From: Rhizobiaceae bacterium
GTDB taxonomy: Bacteria > Pseudomonadota > Alphaproteobacteria > Rhizobiales > Rhizobiaceae
NCBI GenBank assembly: GCA_029233925.1
Contig: JARGOX010000003.1
Location: 89,542-153,541, forward strand
Length of the DNA: 64,000 bases
Direction: 5' to 3'
Shown here: in pieces, positions 29,109-38,392 of the stretch
Position numbering within the stretch: the stretch's first letter is position 1
How the letters are laid out: each line of letters begins with the position of its first letter
Notes under the pieces: model-generated
What the model was told of the DNA's origin: nothing
Database searches by the model: none
The model's input: the letters and a program-made list of their open reading frames with translations, nothing else
Program-made: the position numbers and the translations under genes

Positions 29109-31322
29109 TTGGCAGTTTTTCCCGTGCGCATAACAAAGCTATTCGGCACCAAAAGAGTTATCAACACTGAAGGTTTTCAAAGCCTTGATGGCTTCCCAAA
29201 CACCATGCTGCTGGAAACGCCCCTGCCCAGGGGATGGTATGAATGCACGGTGACCCTGACTGGTCGTGACATCGCCAGGGTAAAAATGCTTCTTGCTCGT
29301 GGTGCAGGCTTTACCGAAAGCCATTCGGTCCCACTGCGACAAAAGGGTAAAAGCAACCTGTTCACGGCCAGCTTCTATTTACACAATGAGATTGCTTCTG
29401 TGGGTTTTGGTCTTTCCGTGTCCCGGCGGCCGGGTCGCTTTAAAGTCGAAAATCTCTCCTTCTACAGACGCGGTGCGGGTGAAACGCTGCTGTTCATTAC
29501 GACCCATGCTTTGAGGCTGATCTTTGTCGACCAGGCCCGTTTGTGGCGCAATTTCCGCAACTATGTAAACTACCTGCGCGATCCGCATTTCATCAATGTC
29601 AAAACCCCGGTCAGAGGTGTCAGCAAGAACAGCTATGAGGATTGGATTGCCAAATATGACTATTTGCCGGAACAGGACAGAGGCGCCTTGCAGGAAGAAA
29701 TCTCGCAGATTGGCAATAAGCCGCTCATAAGCATTGTTATGCCGGTATACAACACTCCAGTTGGACTGCTCGATAAAGCCATTGGCTCGGTCATTGATCA
29801 GATTTACGAAAATTGGGAGCTGTGCATCGCCGACGATTGCTCAACAGATCCGGGTATAAGGGAACGCCTTCAATGGTGGCAAAACCGCGATCCCCGCATA
29901 AAAGTGACCTTCAGGTCGCAAAACGGTGACATATCCCTGGCTTCAAATTCCGCGCTGGAACTGGTCACAGGCCCCTTTGTCGCATTGCTTGATCATGACG
30001 ACATTCTACGCGAACATGCCCTTGCTGAAGTCGCCCTGGAGATCAACCGCCATCCAAATGCACAAATCATCTACAGTGATGAAGACAAACTGGATAATCA
30101 GGAAAAACGCTATGCCCCCCATTTCAAACCCGATTTCTCGCGCGAGCTTTTTCGCTCGCAGAACTACCTGAATCATCTGAGCGTTCATCGGACTGCCAAT
30201 ATCAGGGATGTGGGTGGTTGGCGCCAGGGGTTTGAAGGCAGTCAGGATTATGATCTGAACCTGCGCATATTTGAACGCATCAATCCTTCTGACATCCGCC
30301 ATATACCGAAAATTCTATACCACTGGCGCGCCATTGATAGCTCCACGGCAGCTTCCGGATCGGCGAAGGGTTACGCTTTCCACGCCGGCAAAAAGGCACT
30401 GGAAAGTCACGTCGCAAGAACCGGGTTGCCTGCAACTGTCTGTACGGTCGCCGAAACGGGCTTTTACAGGCTGAAATTTGCGATCCCCGAAAAACAGCCA
30501 CTCGTTTCAGTCATCATTCCGACGAAAGACAATCTGACGTTATTGCGGCCCTGCATTCAGTCGATACTGGAGAAGACGACCTATCAAGATTATGAAATCC
30601 TGATCGTCGACAATGAATCGGAACAGGATGAAACCATTGGCTTTTTGGCGGAGATTGACAGAACGCCAAATATCAAGGTCCTCAAATATGAACAGGCTTT
30701 CAATTATTCGGCGATCAACAACTTCGCGGTTTCTCAGGCACGCGGATCCATCATGGCCCTGGTCAACAACGATATTGAAGTCATCTCGCCGGAATGGATG
30801 AGCGAGATGGTTTCCTGGGCCATACAGGACGATATTGGTTGTGTGGGCGCCAAACTCTACTATCCCGATGATACTGTGCAGCACGCCGGCGTTATTCTTG
30901 GTACAGGCGGAATCGCCAACCATTGCCACCTGGGACTGGCACGCGGTGATCCAGGCTATTTTGGCAGGGCCAAGGTGCTGAACAACTATTCAGCCGTGAC
31001 AGGTGCCTGCCTGATGGTAACAAAGAGCATCTACCAACAGATCGGCGGATTGAACGAGAAAGACCTGACGGTTGCTTTCAATGATATTGATTTCTGCCTG
31101 CGCGTTCAGGAGGCAGGCTTCAGCAACGTCTGGACACCCTTCGCGGAATTGTATCACCTGGAAAGCGCCTCTCGAGGCCGAGAAGATACCCCAGCGAAAT
31201 TCAAGCGCTTCAGGAAAGAAGTGGAATACATGCAGCAACGCTGGGCAAGCAAACTGATGGACGACCCCTATTATTCTCCCAACCTGTCATTTGAGCTTCC
31301 CGATTTTTCCTATGCCCAATAA
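29109..31322 (+). CDS. Two-domain GT2 glycosyltransferase for surface polysaccharide
   Basis: The 737-residue protein has an N-terminal region of about 200 residues, probably a beta-rich accessory domain. Two GT-A domains follow. The first begins with LISIVMPVYNTPVGLLDKAI and has the metal motif ALLDHDD and SDEDKLD. The second begins with LVSVIIPTKDNLTLLRPCIQ and has VNNDIEVISPEW and a late NDIDFCLRVQEAG. This is the layout of RfbC/WsaE-like O-antigen or glycan chain synthases, in which each domain may add a different linkage. The start is uncertain: TTG 29109 opens the frame and GTG 29124 is an alternative. It is intact, unlike its neighbour. Confidence 0.87.
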   Translation: MAVFPVRITKLFGTKRVINTEGFQSLDGFPNTMLLETPLPRGWYECTVTLTGRDIARVKMLLARGAGFTESHSVPLRQKGKSNLFTASFYLHNEIASVGFGLSVSRRPGRFKVENLSFYRRGAGETLLFITTHALRLIFVDQARLWRNFRNYVNYLRDPHFINVKTPVRGVSKNSYEDWIAKYDYLPEQDRGALQEEISQIGNKPLISIVMPVYNTPVGLLDKAIGSVIDQIYENWELCIADDCSTDPGIRERLQWWQNRDPRIKVTFRSQNGDISLASNSALELVTGPFVALLDHDDILREHALAEVALEINRHPNAQIIYSDEDKLDNQEKRYAPHFKPDFSRELFRSQNYLNHLSVHRTANIRDVGGWRQGFEGSQDYDLNLRIFERINPSDIRHIPKILYHWRAIDSSTAASGSAKGYAFHAGKKALESHVARTGLPATVCTVAETGFYRLKFAIPEKQPLVSVIIPTKDNLTLLRPCIQSILEKTTYQDYEILIVDNESEQDETIGFLAEIDRTPNIKVLKYEQAFNYSAINNFAVSQARGSIMALVNNDIEVISPEWMSEMVSWAIQDDIGCVGAKLYYPDDTVQHAGVILGTGGIANHCHLGLARGDPGYFGRAKVLNNYSAVTGACLMVTKSIYQQIGGLNEKDLTVAFNDIDFCLRVQEAGFSNVWTPFAELYHLESASRGREDTPAKFKRFRKEVEYMQQRWASKLMDDPYYSPNLSFELPDFSYAQ

Positions 31323-31679
31323 GGCGGATTCCGGCCTATGCAGATGCTGGTTAGAGACGCCTTCATGGGTACCAGGATTTAGCGTGGCAGGGTCAGTATC
31401 ACGTGTGCCCCGTATGATGATGGCCCATTGCCACAAATAAACCGAATCAAGGATGCATCACCTTTGAACCCTGAAAATGAAAATATACGAGGCCGTGGCT
31501 TTCGTTTCCCAGGCTTAAGCGCCTATTTATCAGGTTAAAATCGAAGCTGTACGGCCCCAGGCAGGACCCGGGATAGGGAATCGAGAGCAAAGCGTGGAAA
31601 TTTGACAATGTCATCGTTTCCCTCAATCAACGACATGGTCTAAAACTGATCATCTGCAGAACGCGATCGGAAACGACGA
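31323..31679. other. Right flank of the glycosyltransferase islet, upstream of the sensor kinase
   Basis: About 360 bases without a gene on either strand. It must contain the present promoter of the kinase gene if the islet separated it from its operon, but no clear -35/-10 pair was found by eye. No inverted or direct repeats matching the left flank were noticed. Confidence 0.4.
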
Positions 31680-33086
31680 ATGACCACCATGGAATCAATT
31701 CGGCGCGAGTATGAACGCTATCCACCCAAAGGTGTTCGGCGGCTGACGCGCTGGTTTACCCGGCGTATTCCGACCGGACTTTATGGCCGTACACTGCTCA
31801 TCATCATCCTGCCAATGGTCATCCTCCAGTCGGTGGTCGCCTTTGTTTTCATGGAACGCCATTGGCAAACCGTTACGCAGCGCCTTTCAACGGCCGTGAC
31901 GCGCGATATTGCTGCGATCATCGATGTTATCGACACCTATCCGCAAACCGAAAACTATGATGAGATCAGCCGCATCGCCAGAGAACGGCTGGAACTCAAT
32001 ATTGCCATCGAACCGGAAGGAACATTGCCGCCACCGCGTTCCAAGCCGTTTTTTTCAATTCTTGATTCGATCTTGAGCGAAGAAATCACGAGGCAGATAA
32101 AGCGGCCCTTCTGGATAGACACCGTAGGCGATTCCAATCTGGTCGAAATCCGTATTCTGCTGGACGACAAGGTCTTGCGCGTATTCGCCCTGCGCAGTCA
32201 GGCCTATGCATCAAACACCCATATCTTTCTTTTGTGGATGCTTGGAACGTCTCTTGTACTGCTGAGCATTGCCATCCTGTTTCTACGCGGGCAGATCCGC
32301 CCCATTCTCAGTCTTGCCCGTGCCGCGGAAAGTTTTGGCAGGGGACAGAAATCACCGGAGGATTTCAGCCCGCGCGGCGCCGACGAGATCCGGCGTGCTG
32401 GCCACGCATTCATCCGAATGCGCGAGAGGATCGAGCGCCAGATTGAACAGCGCACGGCCATGCTGACAGGTGTCAGCCATGACCTGCGAACCATCTTGAC
32501 GCGCTTCAGGCTGCAACTGGCGCTGGTCGGCAATGAAACCGAAACGGCGCATCTCGATGAAGATATCAACGATATGCAAACGATGCTCGAAGGCTATCTT
32601 TCCTTCGCCCGTGGCGAAGCCCAGGAGGATGTCGGCGAACTGGACCTGGACGCTCTTCTCAACAAATTGAAAGAGGATGCCAGACTGCGTGGTCGCAACC
32701 TCATCACAACCATCAATGGACCCGCCTGCGTCAAGGTCAGGCCGAATGCATTTGCCAGACTGGTGACGAACCTGACATCCAATGCCTCAAGGCATGCCCA
32801 GAATATCAACCTCCAGGCAACAATTAAAAGCGGTTGGTTGACAATCGTCATTGACGATGACGGCTCGGGAATTCCGCAACATTTGCGCGAAGATGTCTTC
32901 AAGCCTTTTTTCCGGCTGGATGAGGCACGCAATCAGGATGAGACCGGCACTGGCCTTGGCCTTGCCATTGCAAGAGACATTGCCCGCAGCCACGGCGGTG
33001 ATGTCACTTTGGCAGACAGCCCCATGGGCGGCCTGCAGGCGATTATCCGCATACCGGCAGACGCTTCGGATCAGGCGTTAAAATAG
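31680..33086 (+). CDS. Membrane sensor histidine kinase (EnvZ/OmpB type)
   Basis: The 468-residue kinase has a first membrane helix about 37-57, a periplasmic loop of about 120 residues and a second helix about 183-203. HAMP follows with the [20 protein letters not shown] linker, then the phospho-acceptor His267 ([14 protein letters not shown]). ATP-binding boxes are N ([14 protein letters not shown]), G1 (DDDGSGIP) and G2 ([15 protein letters not shown]). It is likely the partner of the response regulator at 25345, separated from it by the glycosyltransferase islet. The signal is unknown. The 3' end overlaps the convergent csaA gene by nine bases. Confidence 0.93.
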   Translation: MTTMESIRREYERYPPKGVRRLTRWFTRRIPTGLYGRTLLIIILPMVILQSVVAFVFMERHWQTVTQRLSTAVTRDIAAIIDVIDTYPQTENYDEISRIARERLELNIAIEPEGTLPPPRSKPFFSILDSILSEEITRQIKRPFWIDTVGDSNLVEIRILLDDKVLRVFALRSQAYASNTHIFLLWMLGTSLVLLSIAILFLRGQIRPILSLARAAESFGRGQKSPEDFSPRGADEIRRAGHAFIRMRERIERQIEQRTAMLTGVSHDLRTILTRFRLQLALVGNETETAHLDEDINDMQTMLEGYLSFARGEAQEDVGELDLDALLNKLKEDARLRGRNLITTINGPACVKVRPNAFARLVTNLTSNASRHAQNINLQATIKSGWLTIVIDDDGSGIPQHLREDVFKPFFRLDEARNQDETGTGLGLAIARDIARSHGGDVTLADSPMGGLQAIIRIPADASDQALK

Positions 33087-33419
33087 ACGCCCGCCATCCG
33101 GAACCTGCTTGTCAATTGCCGCCAGAACCACCTCGCCGTCCTCGTCGGGAAAACCAAGCACCAGAACTTCCGACATCATAGGACCGATCTGCCGAGGCGG
33201 AAAATTAACCACAGCCATCACCTGCCTGCCAACAAGACTGTCGGGTGTATAATGTCTGGTGATCTGTGCAGAGGATTTGCGCAAACCGATCTCGGGACCA
33301 AAATCGACCTGCAGTTTTATCGCCGGCTTGCGCGCCTCTGGAAAAGGTTCAGCCGCGACAATCGTCCCCGCCCGTATTTCGACCTTTTCAAACTCGGACC
33401 ATGTAATCTCGTCAGCCAT
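33078..33419 (-). CDS. csaA: tRNA-binding domain protein, CsaA family
   Basis: The 113-residue protein is a single EMAP-II/Trbp111-like OB-fold tRNA-binding domain: [29 protein letters not shown], then [20 protein letters not shown] and a [15 protein letters not shown]-terminus. CsaA binds tRNA and has been described as a chaperone-like protein supporting secretion in Bacillus; its alphaproteobacterial role is not established. It is followed by proC on the same strand 24 bases away in the opposite order of transcription (proC is upstream), so it may be the last gene of the ybjN-proC-csaA unit. Confidence 0.93.
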   Translation of the reverse strand: MADEITWSEFEKVEIRAGTIVAAEPFPEARKPAIKLQVDFGPEIGLRKSSAQITRHYTPDSLVGRQVMAVVNFPPRQIGPMMSEVLVLGFPDEDGEVVLAAIDKQVPDGGRLF

Positions 33420-33443
33420 GACAAACCTCTATCGTGAACCGCT

Positions 33444-34253
33444 CTACCCAGCCAGTTCGATCGAGCGTTTTTTCGCCGCCGCTATAGCCTCGTCGAAAAT
33501 GCCCTGCATTGCGTCATCTCGCATCAACACATCCAGCGCTGCCGCGGTCGTTCCACCCGGCGACGTGACATTCTTGCGAAGCGTTTGCGCATCATCGGCC
33601 GACTGAAACAGCAACTCACCGGCACCGCTGACCGTGGCGCGGGCAAGACGCATGGCCAGATCGCGGTCCAACCCCGCTTTTCGGCCGGCTTCAGCCATAC
33701 ATTCCACCAGGTGAAAAACATAGGCGGGACCGCTTCCCGAGACAGCGGTAACCGCGTCAATGAGATGCTCACTGTCAACCCACTCCACCGGACCGCTGAC
33801 AGCCAGCAGGGAATGGGCATACTGACGCTGTTCTTCGCTCACCTTGTCATTGGCAATTGCCGCGGAGATGCCGCGCCCGACCATCGCCGGCGTGTTTGGC
33901 ATGGCACGCACGATGGCGCCATGACCCAGCAACGTCGACATTTGAGCAAGACTGGTGCCTGCGGCTATGGATATGCAAACGGTCTGATCGTCAAGCAATG
34001 GCAGCAAGGATGGCAACACCTGCGCCATGAGTTGCGGCTTGACGGCAATGAAGACAGCGGCGGCCTTGAGGCCATCAGGAACGCTGACAAAATGACTGAT
34101 CGCATGAGCCGCGAGGAATTCTGCCATGGCAGGCGATGGCCCTGGGTCGACGACGTTGATGGTAGCCGGATCTATTCCGCTATTCACCCAGCCGCGCATC
34201 ATGGCACCACCCATATTGCCGGCGCCAACCAGGACGATGGTACCCGACGCCAT
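33444..34253 (-). CDS. proC: Pyrroline-5-carboxylate reductase
   Basis: The 269-residue enzyme reduces 1-pyrroline-5-carboxylate to proline with NAD(P)H, the last step of proline synthesis. The N-terminal Rossmann motif is VLVGAGNMGGAMMRGW. Further marks are FIAVKPQLMAQVLPSL, RAMPNTPAMVGRGISA, and the C-terminal dimerisation/catalytic segment DAVTAVSGSGPAYVFHLVEC followed by VTSPGGTTAAALDVL. It lies five bases after the ybjN-like gene on the same strand and is probably translated from the same mRNA. Confidence 0.97.
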   Translation of the reverse strand: MASGTIVLVGAGNMGGAMMRGWVNSGIDPATINVVDPGPSPAMAEFLAAHAISHFVSVPDGLKAAAVFIAVKPQLMAQVLPSLLPLLDDQTVCISIAAGTSLAQMSTLLGHGAIVRAMPNTPAMVGRGISAAIANDKVSEEQRQYAHSLLAVSGPVEWVDSEHLIDAVTAVSGSGPAYVFHLVECMAEAGRKAGLDRDLAMRLARATVSGAGELLFQSADDAQTLRKNVTSPGGTTAAALDVLMRDDAMQGIFDEAIAAAKKRSIELAG

Positions 34254-34258
34254 GATGA

Positions 34259-34759
34259 TCAGGCCTCCCCGACCGTTTCAAAAAGCACGGTATCCGTGGC
34301 ACTCTTGGCGTCCATGCCCGACCAGATGACAAACTGGAATGCCTGAAAATACAGCTCGCATGTTTCAAGAGCGCCTGAAAGCAGAACTTCAACCTGCTGA
34401 TTGGTCGGCTCGGCACCGCCGGCCAGCAACAGGGAATGCCGAAAAATCACCACGTCCTCCTGCTGCCAGAAATCAAAATGGCCCATCAAAATCTGGCCAT
34501 TCAACAAATAGAGCAGTTTGACGACTTCATTGACCCGGTTCTTCGGCACCTTGATATCAAAGGCGCAGGCAAGATGCAGAGCCTCGAAATCTTCCATCCA
34601 GGAAAACGACACATGGTAGTCCGACCACTGCCCCTGCACGGTCATGGCAATTTCGTCTTCACCGGACCGTTCAAAGGTCCAATCATTATTTGAAGCAACA
34701 TATTCGATCATATCCACCGGATTGACCTGCCGCTCATATTCAATTTCCATGAGGCTCAT
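34259..34759 (-). CDS. YbjN-domain protein
   Basis: The 166-residue protein carries the YbjN sensory-transduction-like domain: NPVDMIEYVASNNDWTFERS, then a beta-strand region ending in LHLACAFDIKVPKNRVNEVV and LLNGQILMGHFDFWQQEDVV. The domain resembles type III secretion chaperones in fold and is thought to act in protein-protein contact; its role in alphaproteobacteria is unknown. The start at ATG 34759 has AAGAAGG upstream. It is directly upstream of proC, as is common in this order. Confidence 0.85.
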   Translation of the reverse strand: MSLMEIEYERQVNPVDMIEYVASNNDWTFERSGEDEIAMTVQGQWSDYHVSFSWMEDFEALHLACAFDIKVPKNRVNEVVKLLYLLNGQILMGHFDFWQQEDVVIFRHSLLLAGGAEPTNQQVEVLLSGALETCELYFQAFQFVIWSGMDAKSATDTVLFETVGEA

Positions 34760-35087
34760 GCCGTACCTTCTTTGCCCGAATTTAGATATCGTCGGCCACA
34801 ACAACCCATTGCCGCGTGCCCACACTGGAACCCGGATGCCACCCTTGTAATGTACACGCCGAAAACGATTCTGCTATCAATGAGCCGTTCGGGCCGGATA
34901 GCTCGCTTCGAATCATCTATTAAAATCAGTGTATAACGGCAGAGTCGCAGCGCCACCCCTCTTTTGGGGTCAGACCACATTCGCATGTGGATAGGTGCTG
35001 AATCAGTTGTTCAGTCGGACCCTGTAACTGATTCAGCCAAAAGGTTTTTTTGCCTGCGCTGCTAAGGAAATATTAACCATAAAATAA
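34760..35087. other. Intergenic region between ybjN-like and ubiK-like genes
   Basis: About 330 bases without a gene. The part next to the ubiK stop is AT-rich (35040-35090, with six T at 35047-35052 on the plus strand). I found no clean GC stem beside it. Both flanking genes read leftward, so this region should hold the ybjN-proC-csaA promoter. Confidence 0.4.
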
Positions 35088-35402
35088 TTACTTGGATGAG
35101 TTGGCCGCAGGGCTTCTTTTTGCCTGAACCTTGGCTTTGGGAGCTTTGCTCTGTTCGGCGAGCAATTTTTCAAGTGATTCGACTCGCGCCAAAAGCGCAT
35201 CATTCTCATCGCGCGCCTTGGCCGCCATGTCTCGCACAGCCTCAAACTCTTCCCGCTGAACAACGTCCATTGAGTTCAAAACACGTTCGGCCTGGGATCG
35301 AAAAGCGGTTTCCATTTCCTTGCGAACGCCTTGGGCAGCGCCGGCAGCATCCGTCATCAGCCGAGCGAAATCATCAAGAATACGATTTGGACCTGTGGTC
35401 AT
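35088..35402 (-). CDS. ubiK: UbiK-like accessory factor (BMFP domain)
   Basis: The 104-residue helical protein opens with GPNRILDDFARLMTDAAGAA and has EFEAVRDMAAKARDENDALL followed by a leucine-spaced coiled coil (VESLEKLLAEQ) and a basic tail. This matches the BMFP/DUF526 family, whose enterobacterial member UbiK helps assemble the ubiquinone biosynthesis complex and binds membranes. The assignment to the ubiquinone role here is by family. It is divergent from lgt, sharing about 145 bases of promoter region. Confidence 0.85.
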   Translation of the reverse strand: MTTGPNRILDDFARLMTDAAGAAQGVRKEMETAFRSQAERVLNSMDVVQREEFEAVRDMAAKARDENDALLARVESLEKLLAEQSKAPKAKVQAKRSPAANSSK

Positions 35403-35547
35403 TTTGTTGCCTCGCTATTGCTGAAAAAGCTGTTTATTGAACACCCGTTTCAGGTAAGCACTTAACCGGTATGATGCAACCCTTGACCGCAGCTGCGACC
35501 ATCGGCATGGTCCAGCCTCTCCTTCCGATGAATATGGCACCCACATC

Positions 35548-36393
35548 ATGAATCCAGTTCAGGCTGCTCTGCCCTTCCCCAATATCGACCCCGTTCTGTT
35601 CTCGGTCGGCCCGCTTGCGATCCATTGGTATGGGCTGGCCTATGTGGTCGGCATATTGCTTGCCTGGCGCTACGCACGGCTGGTGGCAAGCCGTGAGCGG
35701 CTCTGGCATGAGGGACGGCCGGCCATGAGCGTTGTCGACATTGACGACTTTCTGGTCTGGGCAGCACTTGGCATCGTTCTGGGTGGCAGAATGGGCTATA
35801 TATTTTTCTATGACTTTGCAGCTTTCGCGACAAATCCTCTGCGCATGTTCGAGATATGGAATGGCGGAATGTCCTTCCACGGCGGTCTTCTCGGCACGAT
35901 CATTGCCATGATGCTCTTCGCCTGGAAGCGAAACATTGTCGTCTGGAGTCTTTTTGACGTCGTGGCAGCTGCCGCACCAATCGGCCTGTTCCTGGGCCGA
36001 TTGGCAAATTTTGTAAACGCTGAATTATGGGGCCGGACAAGCGATGTTCCCTGGGCTTTTGTGTTTCCCACCGGTGGTCCACAGCCGCGGCACCCCAGTC
36101 AACTCTATGAGGCTGTGCTTGAAGGCCCCGCCCTTTTTCTTGTGCTGTTCTACCTGATTTTTCGCCTCGGCAAACTTGCACAACCGCGTTTTGTCGGCGG
36201 TGTCTTTCTGACCGGCTATGCTATCAGCCGGATCCTGGTCGAGTTCTTCCGCGAGCCGGACGCGCATATAGGCTATCTTGCCGGCAACTGGATGACCATG
36301 GGAATGGTCCTGTCACTGCCGATGCTGGCGGTGGGCCTGATCAGCATTGCCAGTGCCCGGGTCCCAGCCACGCCTAAACCTCAGTCGACCTAG
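35548..36393 (+). CDS. lgt: Prolipoprotein diacylglyceryl transferase
   Basis: The 281-residue inner-membrane enzyme attaches diacylglycerol from phosphatidylglycerol to the lipobox cysteine of prelipoproteins. Seven hydrophobic segments are visible. Family signatures are [16 protein letters not shown], the arginine-containing [28 protein letters not shown] with the essential His, [18 protein letters not shown] and the [13 protein letters not shown] loop, and [11 protein letters not shown] near the end. Lipoproteins for it are in the same window, such as the gene at 39583. It is the first gene of a run with midA, pgeF and the M24 gene. Confidence 0.97.
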   Translation: MNPVQAALPFPNIDPVLFSVGPLAIHWYGLAYVVGILLAWRYARLVASRERLWHEGRPAMSVVDIDDFLVWAALGIVLGGRMGYIFFYDFAAFATNPLRMFEIWNGGMSFHGGLLGTIIAMMLFAWKRNIVVWSLFDVVAAAAPIGLFLGRLANFVNAELWGRTSDVPWAFVFPTGGPQPRHPSQLYEAVLEGPALFLVLFYLIFRLGKLAQPRFVGGVFLTGYAISRILVEFFREPDAHIGYLAGNWMTMGMVLSLPMLAVGLISIASARVPATPKPQST

Positions 36394-36417
36394 AACGCCC
36401 ATAGACAAAAGCAGAGC

Positions 36418-37518
36418 ATGGCGATGACACCGTTAGGCAGGAAATTATGCCGATTGATAGAGGCCAATGGCCCCATCAGCATTGCCGAATATTTTTCCCT
36501 GTGCCTGAGTGATCCCGAGCAAGGCTATTATCAGACCCACGAACCGTTTGGCACAGCGGGCGATTTCACCACCGCACCGGAAATCAGTCAATTGTTCGGC
36601 GAAATGATCGGCATCTTTCTGATCCTTGCCTGGCAGGCACACGGCAGGCCCACAGCGGTGCAGCTGCTGGAAATCGGCCCGGGTCGCGGTACGCTCATGG
36701 CCGACGCCCAAAGGGTCGTGCAACAGCTGGCTCCTGACATGGCAAGTTCAGCCAGGGCTCACATGATTGAAACCAGCCAGCGGTTGCAGGAGGTGCAGCG
36801 GCAGACCCTGTCATCCTGTCCGATCGCCACACAATGGCATGAGAGACTTGAAGATGTCCCCGCGGGCTTTACCCTGCTGGTGGCCAATGAACTATTCGAT
36901 GCTCTGCCCATCCGCCAGTTCGTCCAAACGCCTGACGGATTTCGCGAGCGCGTGGTCGCACTGGATGACAGTGGCGCTTTGCGGTTTCAACCAGGTCTGG
37001 CAATGATCGATCCACAATTGCTGCCGCGCAGTCATCAGCCGGCGCCGGGCACGGTGTTCGAAATTGCACCGGCGCGCCAGGCCATCATGGCGCAGATTGC
37101 ACAACGTCTTGTCAGTCAGGGAGGAACCGCGTTGATCATTGATTACGGTCATCTTCAAACGGCCTTTGGCGATACGTTGCAGGCCATGGCAAAACATCAA
37201 TATCTGGATGTGCTTGCAGCACCCGGGCAGAGCGACCTGACCAGCCACGTGGATTTTGATGCTCTGTCACAGTCTGCCCGGCAACAGGGCGCGGTCCCCT
37301 TTCCAGCCATGCCTCAGGGCAGGTTTCTGCTTGAATTGGGCCTGTTGGAACGCGCAGGCATACTGGGGGCCGGCAAGGACGCCTCGGTTCAGGAATCCAT
37401 ACAGCGCAGTGTTGCACGACTGGCAGGCAGCGAAGACTCTCAAATGGGCAACCTTTTCAAAGCCTTGTGCGTAAACAGCAATGACACCTTGATTTTCCCC
37501 TACAAATCGCATGATTGA
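36418..37518 (+). CDS. SAM-dependent methyltransferase, MidA/NDUFAF7 family
   Basis: The 366-residue protein opens with the family hallmark GPISIAEYFSLCLSDPEQGY, then GTAGDFTTAPEISQLFGEMI, the SAM-binding LEIGPGRGTLMADA, and VANELFDALPIRQFV, followed by ALIIDYGHLQTAFGDTLQAM. The mitochondrial homologue methylates an arginine of a complex I subunit (NDUFS2); the bacterial enzyme may do the same with NuoD, but this is inference. The next gene's possible ATG overlaps its stop. The order lgt-midA-pgeF is conserved in rhizobia as I recall. Confidence 0.92.
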   Translation: MAMTPLGRKLCRLIEANGPISIAEYFSLCLSDPEQGYYQTHEPFGTAGDFTTAPEISQLFGEMIGIFLILAWQAHGRPTAVQLLEIGPGRGTLMADAQRVVQQLAPDMASSARAHMIETSQRLQEVQRQTLSSCPIATQWHERLEDVPAGFTLLVANELFDALPIRQFVQTPDGFRERVVALDDSGALRFQPGLAMIDPQLLPRSHQPAPGTVFEIAPARQAIMAQIAQRLVSQGGTALIIDYGHLQTAFGDTLQAMAKHQYLDVLAAPGQSDLTSHVDFDALSQSARQQGAVPFPAMPQGRFLLELGLLERAGILGAGKDASVQESIQRSVARLAGSEDSQMGNLFKALCVNSNDTLIFPYKSHD

Positions 37519-37573
37519 CAGATACGTTGACATTGATCACCATCCCGCCGGATTTGAAGCTGAGAGGCCAGCC

Positions 37574-38392
37574 ATGCTTGACCTGGAGCGACCCGCACCG
37601 ATCACCAGCCATCTTCTGGAACAGGCCTGTGAAACTGCATCTATTCAACACGGCTTTTTCACCCGATTTGGCGGTGTTTCGCAAGGAATCTATCGCGGCC
37701 TGAATGTCGGGCTCGGGTCAGATGACGACCCGCAGCACATCAATGAGAACCGCGACCGTGTAGCACAATGGTTCAAGAGTTCGTCCGACCAATTGGCGAC
37801 GCCGAACCAGATCCACTCATCGGATGTTTTTGTGGCTGACAGGGCACTGGACGGCCAACGCCCGAGGGCTGATGCAATGGTAACGGCAACGCCTGGAATA
37901 GTCATCGGCATTCTGACCGCTGATTGCGGTCCCATACTGTTTGCAGATCCCATGGCACGCGTTGTTGGAGCTGCCCATGCGGGCTGGAAAGGCGCGATGG
38001 ATGGTATTGTGGAGCAAACAGTCGAGCATATGGAACAATTGGGAGCGAGCCGCGCGCGAATCACCGCCTGCCTTGGCCCTTCCATCAGCGGTAAAAACTA
38101 CCAGGTCGGCCCGGAATTCGTCGATCGTTTTGTCGCTCACGACCCACAAAACCTGAAGTATTTTTCATCATCAGACCGCAAGGGGCATCGGTTTTTTGAC
38201 CTGCAGAAATATACATTGGCACGACTTGCCGCAGCCGGAATATCAGCCCATAGCTCCGGTCACTGCACCTATGCGGATGAAGAGAATTTTTTTTCCTACA
38301 GACGTACAACACATAAAAAAGAGCCCGATTACGGGCGGCAGATATCTGCAATCAGCATTGTCGATGGAGGACAACGTGGCCCAACATTTTGA
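37574..38392 (+). CDS. pgeF: PgeF/YfiH-type laccase-domain protein (peptidoglycan editing factor)
   Basis: The protein has about 272 residues of the DUF152 family with one zinc site. The His/Cys ligands sit in QIHSSDVF, ILTADCGPILFAD and GAAHAGWKGAMDGIVEQTV. The C-terminal FFSYRRTTHK motif is also typical. PgeF in E. coli removes wrongly incorporated amino acids from peptidoglycan precursors; homologues have purine-nucleoside phosphorylase or laccase activity in vitro. I start at ATG 37574 (GAGAGG six bases upstream); ATG 37511 overlapping the midA stop would add 21 unconserved residues. The 3' end overlaps the next gene by 17 bases. Confidence 0.9.
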   Translation: MLDLERPAPITSHLLEQACETASIQHGFFTRFGGVSQGIYRGLNVGLGSDDDPQHINENRDRVAQWFKSSSDQLATPNQIHSSDVFVADRALDGQRPRADAMVTATPGIVIGILTADCGPILFADPMARVVGAAHAGWKGAMDGIVEQTVEHMEQLGASRARITACLGPSISGKNYQVGPEFVDRFVAHDPQNLKYFSSSDRKGHRFFDLQKYTLARLAAAGISAHSSGHCTYADEENFFSYRRTTHKKEPDYGRQISAISIVDGGQRGPTF

